Source: Eptesicus fuscus | Taxonomy: Eukaryota > Chordata > Mammalia > Chiroptera > Vespertilionidae | DNA length: 64,000 bases | Direction of reading: 5' to 3' | NCBI RefSeq assembly: GCF_027574615.1 | Contig: NC_072480.1 | Span: 33,286,001-33,350,000, forward strand | Part shown: one piece after another, positions 55,993 to 64,000 of the stretch | Layout: the number at the start of each line of letters is the position of its first letter | Position numbering within the stretch: position 1 is the first letter of the stretch | Notes under the pieces: generated by a model | Database searches by the model: none | What the model was told of the DNA's origin: nothing | What the model saw: the letters and a program-made list of their open reading frames with translations, nothing else | Made by a program: the position numbers and the translations under genes

Positions 55993-56976
55993 GGTTATCA
56001 TTTAGTGTTGTGAGGAGTAAACACTGTTACATTTTTAAAAGTGATTGTAGATGACACAGCCTTTTAGGACAAAGGGGTCAGTGGTGTCAGTGTAATTATT
56101 ATCAGTAGAAACGAAATTCTCATGATGTTAAGTTTCACTTACAAATATTGCTAAAGATGCAGTAATAACAAAATTTTGAATTACCAAAGGTTAGTAAAGT
56201 ATTTTACTGGAAATTAATCAGGATAGAAGGCCTTGCTTAATTAATGCATTAATGTATACTTTCATTTGTAAAAGTGGGCCTTCAACCTAGTACAGAATAA
56301 AGAATAAAATTGCCTTAAATAATAAAATAGTACTATGTTTCCTCAAAATAGTCTAAGAGGGATGGTTTTGGAAAACAGAGGAATAGAAAAAGATTACCAG
56401 AGATCCAAACATATAGCTCATGTCTAAAGGTCTAAGAGGCAGAGGGCTAAGAAGATTTAGGAACATGGATGTCAAATATTCTACACTCAGGGATTTTCGT
56501 TATTGTAAAGTAAAAATATATTCGTCACTTTAAACCTTCAGTAATATTGTATTATCAATTGAATTTCTTGGGTAAATAGAAATCTCTGGGAGAAAATCAA
56601 AGAAAAGGCGTGAAGTTACACATATTTGATATCTGCTTCTCTGCCTCTAGCGAGAGTGATTTAAAGATGAATCACTTACCCAGCCACACATATGCATACC
56701 TCTACAGAGAAAGAAACACAAAAACAACTGGGAAAGACCAAAACCAGAATAAGCCTCCAGCACCTGGGAATCAATATTTTATAAAACATATGAAGAAAAT
56801 AAGCTTCTCATTAAATAAGGTGAGTTAATAGATGATAGATAAATTGGCAAACAGGTAATTGTTTTATTTTACACTAAAATTAATATTTATTTGTATTTAG
56901 TAAAACACTGAGCAGTCTAATAAAAATGAGTGGCATAAAACTAGCTTTGAAGAAAAGTAAATATATTGATAGGATT
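55993..56976. other. AT-rich stretch without recognised genes
   Basis: No gene or confident repeat. Confidence 0.45.
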
Positions 56977-57553
56977 TTGTGGTGACCCTGTTCAAAGTAC
57001 GCCGGATGCTCAAGGCCAATTAGAGTGTAGAGGCCTTGTTCAGAGTACGCAGGATTCTCAAGGCCACTCTGAACATGGGAATCTTAATCAGGGTGTCCAA
57101 GGACTATACACAGGTGCAAGAGCAAGGCCACAGTAATCTCCATGTACACTGTGTAAGCGTGCCCTTCTATAACCCTAAGACTGAGGTCACTATTTGGCAA
57201 GAAACCTCTTTTGTCTAAGTAGTATAAAGTTGTTACTGACCAGCCAGTACAGGGCTGTATTATGGGGGAGATGTATTACTAACCAGCCAGCAGCACACGT
57301 GCGACTGCTCATGTAATGGCTGTGGGTACACAGGCTGCTGCTGTTGGGTGGGAAAGATGTATTGTTACCTAGCGGTATGTGGCTACTTACTGTGTGGGAC
57401 TTTGCTTTGAAGAACTGTTTTGTCTAGTGGCTCCTTGTTAGCAATGGCCACATGGCCACTGGCTCCTACAATAATGACTCTCTTATATACTCACAACTTC
57501 TCATGGCTTCTCCATCTAATAGCCAGCATCTAAGAAAGTCTAGTCCCCGACAG
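56977..57553 (+). mobile_element. Possible solo LTR with an internal direct repeat
   Basis: A distinctly GC-richer block from about TGTGGTGACC (56978) to CCCCGACA (57552), bounded by TG and CA as LTRs are. It has a TATA-like CTTATATACTC at about 57483 and a tandem 32-bp direct repeat at 56986-57017 and 57034-57065. TTTTG/GTTTG at the edges may be an eroded duplication. No retroviral genes are attached. It could be another repeat class. Confidence 0.4.
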
Positions 57554-57662
57554 TTTGTGGAGCAGGATGAAGGAACTGAGTTCTAACAGATATGTATATA
57601 AAAGGAAAAACAACAACAACATCAAGGTTTATTTTATACACTAAGTATAGGTATTTTATTAA

Positions 57663-57712
57663 TTTCTAGTGTATAGGGATTATAAAATTTCTAGTGTGTA
57701 GGGATTATAAAA
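57663..57712. repeat. 25-bp tandem duplication
   Basis: The unit TTTCTAGTGTATAGGGATT with trailing ATAAAA occurs twice in a row (57663-57687, 57688-57712), differing at one base (GTATAG/GTGTAG). It is a recent local duplication. Confidence 0.95.
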
Positions 57713-57824
57713 CAAAAAAAAATGAATTTCACCTAAAATTCATTGAAATTAGCTCTATAAAGTTAGCAGGGTTGACGTAGGCTTTGGTTGGCAACATTTT
57801 GGTCAAGTAGGCTATAATTTCATT

Positions 57825-58040
57825 CTTTTTTTTTTTAATATATTTTATTGATTTTTTACAGAGAGGAAGGGAGAGGGATAGAAAGCTAGAAACATCGATG
57901 AGAGAGAAACATCAACCAGCTGCCTCCTGGACATCCCCCACTGGGGATGTGCCCGCAACCAATGTACATGCCCTTGACCGGAATCGAACCTGGGACCTTT
58001 CAGTCCACAGACCGACGCTCTATCCACTGAGCCAAACCGG
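57825..58040 (-). mobile_element. Ves SINE with 27-bp target duplication
   Basis: Reverse Ves with tail CTTTTTTTTTTTAATATATT and head GAGCCAAACCGG, cut a few bases short of the usual TTAGGGC end. The flanks 57798-57824 and 58041-58067 are identical over 27 bp (core GGTCAAGTAGGCTATAATTT). Confidence 0.96.
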
Positions 58041-58172
58041 TTTGGTCAAGTAGGCTATAATTTCATTGCTTTTCTTTATTTATACCCTCTACATTACATT
58101 AGTTTACCAAACAGTGATGAGGAAGCATAGATAATGATATGTAGATTGAGTTGACCTTAAAAAAATTACCAT

Positions 58173-58456
58173 TCTTCTAGCTAGTTTGGCTCAGTGGATA
58201 GAGCATCAGCCTGTGGACCAAAGAGTCCCAGGTTCAATTCTGGGCAAGCGCATGTACCTTGGTTGCAGGTTCCTCCCCAGACCGGGTGGGCCCTGGTCGG
58301 GGATAGTGGAGGAGGCAACCAATGGATGTGTTTCTCTCACATGGATGTTCCTCTCTGTCTTTCCTTCTCTCTTCCATTCTCCCTAAAGACCAAAGGAAAA
58401 ATAACCTTGGGTGAGGATTAACAAAGAAAATAAATAAAATAAAATAAATAAATTTT
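58173..58456 (+). mobile_element. Ves-type SINE with ~12-bp target duplication
   Basis: TTCTAGCTAGTTTGGCTCAG head, full middle with CCCTGGTCGGGGATAGTGG, GGTGAGGATTAAC and (AAATA)n tail. Flanks AAAAATTACCAT (58161-58172) and AAAAATTGCCAT (58457-58468) differ at one base. Confidence 0.93.
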
Positions 58457-58468
58457 AAAAATTGCCAT

Positions 58469-59739
58469 AAAATGTTTGGTCCCTTAAACAGATAGATCGT
58501 GTAAAGAGTACCCCTTTCTCAATGATACCAAAATAAAACATGTTCTAGTTGTAGCACATGTAATCTATGCAATTCTGACTTATGCTGTATTTATGTAGGA
58601 CATAAAGCACTGGGACAATGTTACTGGTTTTCAGTTGATTACTGTGTGATTATGTATTTTTTGTTGCCCAATATTAGATTTTCCCTATGCTGATTTTTTT
58701 CTGAAGTTGTGAATTGTGTGTAATCATAAATGAATGCATGAATATTTTAAAAAATGGAACTATCACAGGCATTTCAAATACATTTTATGGTGAATGTAAG
58801 AATAATCAATTGGTTACAAATGTAGATGGTTGAGAAATTATATTTGAGCATCCTGTGGAGCAGTTAAATGAGAATTACTTTCTTCTTACAAGGTGTTTTT
58901 AGCTGGTGAGCTAAAGTCCAGGTTTTGCTTATGTAAGCAGCATCTCCTACTATCCCCAGTTTTTCTCTGAGTACAGAAAACATTAGTGTGGAAGCTTTAT
59001 TTTGTAACTGCTTGAGAAGGGAGGCTTTTTAACATGGGGAGTGAAAGAGAAAGATGAATTAGATAATGCTATGGCATATATCCCACCTCCTACTTCAGTA
59101 ATGGGTTTGAATCCCTATAGTGACAGTGATAAGTGCATCCAGTGTCCTCTAGGCATCAGCCTAGAGAAGGAAACCTGACAGAGTGGGACAGACCTGGAGA
59201 AGATGGCCTCCCCACCGGCCTCCAGGGAAGCCAGGTGCTGCTCAGATATACAGGGGCAATTTAGCACCTTTGGAAATGTCTGGCAAGCACAATTTGCTAG
59301 ACCATCAGCATTACCTCGAAAAGTGAGAATGAAAACAAAAATTTCCCAAGTCATTCTGGTGTGAACATATAACAATGAGGAAAGAATAATTGCCATTATT
59401 AATGCAACTACCTGGGGGACGACAAAATGACAGAATTGGAAGGGGCTCTGTAGTCCTGCTGTTATAAAGGAAGAATCTATTCAAACAGTGGTCATTTGGG
59501 GTCTATTCGTTAGATAATACTACTGCCATTATAAGAAGAATATATATGTGTTCAGTAAGAAAGAATGGGAAAAATAAAGAGAACTATATAGGCTATATAT
59601 TTTCTCTAACTTCGCAATCTTTATGTCATAAAACCTAATTTTGTTCATGCTTCAGAGGAATTTGATATTTTTAACTTACCTCTAAAGTTAAAAGTAAGGA
59701 ATAGGTGTAGAATGGGTTAGGATTGACACCCATATTTTA
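58469..59739. other. DNA without recognised genes
   Basis: 59150-59340 is less AT-rich and gives a 93-codon - strand frame (59115-59396) without known domain or splice context. I do not accept it as a gene. Confidence 0.4.
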
Positions 59740-60000
59740 TTAATAATCTCTGCCTTGCTAGTCAGGCGAGCTTGCAGAAGCAGTTCACCATCAGCACTCG
59801 CCTCCTCTCTAAGGACACTAAGAATTAAGCATTTATACAAATGAGAAAAAGAGAAAGGTCAGGATAGAGGTACATATCATGCATATAAAGGTCCCTGGAA
59901 ACTCTACGTTAAAAACCAATTACTCGCCCCCTCCTAAGGACACTCATAATTTAAAAGTCTCCATGTCTTTTAAGCTGTTATTGTTAATAAACTGAGTTTA
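59740..60000. other. LTR-like or unclassified segment with direct repeat
   Basis: ACTCGCC...CTAAGGACACT is repeated at 59795-59828 and 59921-59953 with small changes, 126 bp apart. The block ends near GTTAATAAACTGAG. It could be part of an old LTR. No termini are fixed. Confidence 0.3.
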
Positions 60001-60023
60001 GTTAGATGAAGAATATAACTATA

Positions 60024-60133
60024 CTAGAGGCCCAGAGCATGAGATTTGTGCACTGGCGGGGGGCGGGGGAGCTCAGCCCGGCCTGCGTCCTCTCACAAGC
60101 AGTCTGGGACCTCTCGAGGATGTCCTCTCGAGT
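60024..60133 (-). mobile_element. Helitron 3'-end fragment
   Basis: CTAGAGGCCCAGAGCATGAG at 60024 after A, then GCTCAGCCCGGCCTGCGTCC and GGATGTCCTCTCGAG. Homology stops at about 60133, leaving only the 3' 110 bp. The 5' part is deleted. Confidence 0.85.
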
Positions 60134-62720
60134 GTAATGTTTGGCTAATTGGCTAGTACAACAGAATTCTTCCTGCAATTTTTAGAACAGGAGATGGGGA
60201 AGGAGGTTATCTTCTGTAGGGTGCTGAAGCTTAAAGTCAACTTACCAGTGGCATATCCTCAGCAAGGAGGAGAAAGTTCATCTCTAACAGGACAGAAAGA
60301 AGTCTACATGCACAGAGAAAAGTGAATAGAACGAAAGTGAGTTTGTGCCTAGCGCTAATTCCCTTGGAAGCCGGCATCTGTTCTCTCATTCTCACAGTTA
60401 AGTCACACAAATATACTTTCTCTTTTTGCTTAGGTTGGATCAAGTTGGATGTCTGTCAACTGTAATAATCCCAACTGACAGATAAAACAATGAGTTATTG
60501 TTTTTTAATGCTACTTAATTAATAAAGAAATAAATTAGCCCATGCAGGAAAATACAGTACATGTGAAAGTATAGTGGATAAACATGAAGAAAGTTATGAA
60601 TGCCTAATTCAGAAAATATTTTAAAGTCTTTATTTTAATTTTGCATTTTTATATATATTTATTTCTTAAAATTATCTCTGTGGTTGATTGGTACCTTTAC
60701 TATTTAATTCAGACCATATCCCCATATCTTAACTATTGTAGTCAAGTGTTTTTATCTTTATCCTTTTATACAACAAGCAATATTATTGATATATAAAAAT
60801 AATTTATGCTTGATGTTCACTGAAGAGTTAAAAGAGATTTTGTAAAGCAAAGGTAAAATCAATGTAAGCACATCGATTTGGAAGTAAAAGAAAAATAATA
60901 AAATAAGCAGAATTTTAGGAAAATTAATACTTTGAAACTGAAAGATCAAATGGGGGCACTGTTACTCATTGATTTCTTACTACTTATGATGACATTCAAA
61001 ATATCTAACTGCTAAGCTTTGCTGATTTCTTGCAAAAGTTGTCTGGTATTCTTGAGATCTAGCACTACATTTTTTTAATTCTATTGTAAATATACACTCT
61101 GCAATGGAAACATTGTGTCTTTTATAGTGCCTGTTAACTGTGTACTTGTCTTACAAATGGTATACACATGCCAGTTATGACTGTACTCTTGGCAACATTA
61201 TTTAGATTAGTGGCATGAAATGAAAGAGAAAAGATGTAACCTGTATAGAATTGAAATTAACTATGATTAAATATTGCAAGAGCTTTGTCATTTATTCAGT
61301 AAGTTAGTTATAATTTGTGATTTATCCTTGGCCACTTTCATTGCAATTTCAAGTAAGTAATTAACAGAAACTCAAATAAGGATGCTATAATATACCATTC
61401 GCTAAAGCAGTCTCAGTATTATGTTACATACAGTTTTCATCTTTTCAATTATTTCCCTTTAATCTTAAAGCAAATAAAGTTTTTCTTACAATTATGCCAC
61501 TATGAAGATCACCATGCCAAATGCTAATAGATGTTTCAAGTCAGCATGTCAGTTTTTTGTCAGTGGATAAACACTGTTACTGGATTCTATTCCAGCAGTC
61601 TCATGTTCTGCTGCCTTTTTATCATGTGACATCATTGCAAAGGCTGTTACAATCTTCTTTTTATTTCCTTTTAGAGAAACTTTGGTAACTAAACTCAGTG
61701 AGAAGTAGACATTTAATTATATGCATGTTAAATCCTTATTGTGGGTGTATCATCATCTCTGTAAATCATAATAAATAATATTCCTTGAAAAATTACAATG
61801 GCATTTTGTTAATGGAGCACTGAAACTCTGTTATTGGAGTTAATAGGTACTCAGTCAATACTTAGTCAAAAAGCATAAGATTGGGTATGAGATCCACTCT
61901 GGTTTTAATATTGGCTCTATAGTGAAAAGTTTTATTTACATGAAATGTAGAAGAAGCATATCAAAGTTTAGTCTGCCCATGATGTATTTTTTAATAGTAA
62001 AAGTTTACAAGATGCTTTTTACAGTAATCCTTTTTTTTTTCTAAATAAAAAAAAATCAAACAAATAAAAATAGTGGAAATAAGATATGAAATATTGTAGT
62101 GTATTTATGAAGGTGTTTTCATATAAAGTCATTTTAAAAACATTCGGTATTTAAACCCAGTTAGGTTATTAAACTGACATAAAAGCAGATACTGGATATA
62201 CAAAAGAAATCAGAAAAATGCATATTAAAAGAATATAAGTTTTTCTTTGTATTTAGTTTTCTTTTGTGTGATATACTCAAGTTTTACTTGACATGAAAAT
62301 CAAATGTGCCTGCAAATCATTTGCTTTTGGAGTATGTCATAAAGTTGGAGTATTTATATGTCATCCAGTATTTCTTTTTCTCTTCTTTTTGACATTTTTC
62401 TGCAATTAATCTGTATGATAAATAAAATAATATTTTATAATGCAATGTGCTTAAATATTGATAATTATTTTTTACTGGAAAAAATTATATAATAATAACC
62501 CCAAAAGTCACTAATATAGAAAACAGAGAATAATGAGATAATAACGTGGGAAAATAATTTTAACTGATTTTTATGATAAATTTGGTCACAATGATAATAA
62601 AGCTAATGACATGATAATTGCCTTTTGAATCCCATTTTATGGACAAGGCACTATGCTAAACATTTCACATGTTATTATTTTTTAAATCTCTTTAAAACTC
62701 TCTCTGTTATTATAGTCTTA
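60134..62720. other. Long AT-rich stretch without recognised genes
   Basis: About 2.6 kb free of recognisable Helitron, SINE or L1 insertion. Only chance frames occur. It is the longest repeat-poor block in the window. Confidence 0.45.
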
Positions 62721-62951
62721 CCAGAGGCCCGTTGCATGAAAATTCATGAAAGAGTAGTCCTTCCTTCCGCCGTTTGGCAGCACTGGCTTCCCTTGGGCAC
62801 CTGGGATCCAGGCTTCCCTTCTCCGGCCACTGGCAGGCACCCGGGACCTGGGCTGGTTTCACTCCAGCCCCAGCTTTGTCAGGAAGGACCTCTGGAATGA
62901 TGTCCAGAAGACATCGGTCTAATTAGTAGATTACCCTTTTATTATTATAGA
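62721..62951 (-). mobile_element. Short Helitron, first of three abutting
   Basis: The 3' end is CCAGAGGCCCGTTGCATG (CTAG decayed) at 62721 after A. The 5' end TTTTATTATTATAGA ends at 62951 and the next Helitron's CTAG starts at once. The GC-rich body resembles the 1636 and 22365 elements near their 5' ends (GGTCTAATTAG). Confidence 0.88.
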
Positions 62952-63632
62952 CTAGAGGCCCAGTGCACGAAATTCGTGCACAGGCATGTGTGTCCCTCAG
63001 CCCAGCCTGCACCCTCTCCAATCTGGGACCCCTCAAGGGATGTCTGACTGCTCGTTTAGGCCCTATCCAGGTAGGATCGGGCCTAAACGGGCAGTCAGAC
63101 ATCCCTTTCACAATCCAGGACTGATGGCTCCCAACTGCTCGCCTGCCTGCCTTCCTGATTGCCCCTAACTGCTTCTGCTTGCCAGTCTGATCACCCCCTA
63201 ACCACTCCCCTGCCAGCCTGATTGATGCCTAACTGCTCCCCTGCCAGCCTGTTTGCCCCTAACTGTCCTCCCCTGCAGGCCTGGTCACCCCTAACTGCCC
63301 TCTCCTGCAGGCCTGGTCACCCCTAACTGCCCTCCCCTGTAGGCCTGGGTCCCCCCCAACTTCCCTTCCCTGCAGGCCCGGTCGCCCCCAACTTCCCTCC
63401 TCTGCTGGCCTAGTCACCCCTACCAGCCCTCCCCTGCAGGCTTGATCACCCCCAACTGCCCTCCCTTGCAGGCCTGGTCCCTTCCAACTGCCCTCCCCTA
63501 CTGGCCATCTTGTGGCGGCCATCTGTGTCCACATGGGCGCAGTCATCTTTGACCACATGGGGACAGCCACCTTGTGCCTTGGAGTGATGGTCAATTTGCA
63601 TATTATTCTTTTATTAGATAGGATTAGATAGG
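62952..63632 (-). mobile_element. HeliBat Helitron, middle of three abutting
   Basis: CTAGAGGCCCAGTGCACG with 3' hairpin GTGCACGAAATTCGTGCAC starts at 62952. It has the large hairpin (63037-63105, 2 mismatches), C-rich array (63125-63490), GGCCATCTTGTGGCGG, octamer ATTTGCAT (63594-63601) and a doubled TTAGATAGGA at 63613-63632. It is the homologue of 32383-32929. Confidence 0.93.
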
Positions 63633-63633
63633 A

Positions 63634-64000
63634 TAGAGGCCTGGTGCACAGGTGGGGGCTGGCTGGTTTGCCCTGAAAGGTGTACTGGATAAGGGTGGAG
63701 GTTCCCTAGGGGTGTGGGGCGGCCTGGGTGAGGGGCCTGTGGTAATTTACAGGCTGGCCACACACCCCAGTGACCCAAGCAGAGCCCCTGGTATCTTGGA
63801 TTTATTTATCTTCTATAATTATAATTTTGTAGCATTGAGTGGAGGCCTGGGTTGGCCAGGGCAGGCGGAAAGTTTGGCTTCCTCCATTGCCGGGGAAATC
63901 CAAGCCTCCTGCTCTCTCCATGGCTGCCTCCATCTTGGTTGGGTTAATTTACATACTCACTCCTGATTGGCTGATGGGCCTGGCTTGTGGGTGTAGCGGA
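63634..64000 (-). mobile_element. Helitron, third of three, cut by window end
   Basis: AGAGGCCTGGTGCACAGG lacks the CT of CTAG and the second hairpin arm, exactly as at 32931. It has one ATAATTTTGTAGC unit where the 32931 copy has three. A GATTGGCTGATGGGCCTGGC box lies at 63965-63984. The 5' end lies beyond the window. Confidence 0.88.

Noticed and set aside
59115..59396. 93-codon frame (-) in a less AT-rich block
   Set aside because: No domain and no second exon; composition alone is not enough.

Overview
The window is non-coding nuclear DNA of a mammal, almost certainly a vesper bat (Vespertilionidae, for example Myotis or a relative). Two repeat families give this away. The first is about eighteen HeliBat-type Helitron segments: 5' ends reading TCCTATATAATAAAAG, 3' ends with a GTGCAC..GTGCAC hairpin then CTAG, inserted between A and T. 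The second is about twenty-two tRNA-derived Ves SINEs (head GCCCTGGCCGGTTTGGCTC, T/C-rich 3' part, AATAAA-like tail). Helitrons are abundant in this bat family and essentially absent from other mammals. I found no host exon, no functional open reading frame and no RNA gene. All open frames of 60-170 codons lie in repeats or in AT-rich DNA and carry no recognisable domain. The window is therefore intergenic or deep intronic.

Layout. 1-5300: Helitrons at 345-780, 843-1246, 1636-1862 and 3524-3736, with four Ves-type SINEs. 5300-14600: AT-rich DNA with scattered MIR/L2, Ves copies and a dead L1 (12590-13140). 14600-23600: a TC/CA microsatellite, a Helitron with a perfect 32-bp hairpin (15310-15919), a MaLR LTR, an old L1 (19380-20775), and a hAT/Helitron/hAT cluster (22303-23568) with three copies of one 8-bp target site. 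24300-26500: an antisense L1 split by a Ves, then a small mariner palindrome between CA and TG microsatellites. 28200-37900: a chimeric Helitron, L1 ORF1 and 3' UTR fragments, an MLT1-like LTR split by a ~1 kb insertion, and two head-to-tail Helitron composites. 38900-44500: L1, Ves, AT microsatellites and a Helitron with paired CTCF-like motifs. 48447-50700: a Helitron tandem whose two copies carry the same Ves SINE with the same target duplication. 52-62 kb: mostly AT-rich DNA with MIR, Ves and LTR-like segments. 62721-64000: three abutting Helitrons cut by the window end.

No genes act together here. The main interest is structural. Helitrons form composite units, two loci (32383-33544 and 62952-64000) share the same internal junction, and the elements carry motifs resembling CTCF, octamer and CCAAT/GC-box sites. 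Family names rest on recall of consensus features, not on a search. Boundaries marked by CTAG, TC or target duplications are good to a base or two; those of old repeats are approximate.
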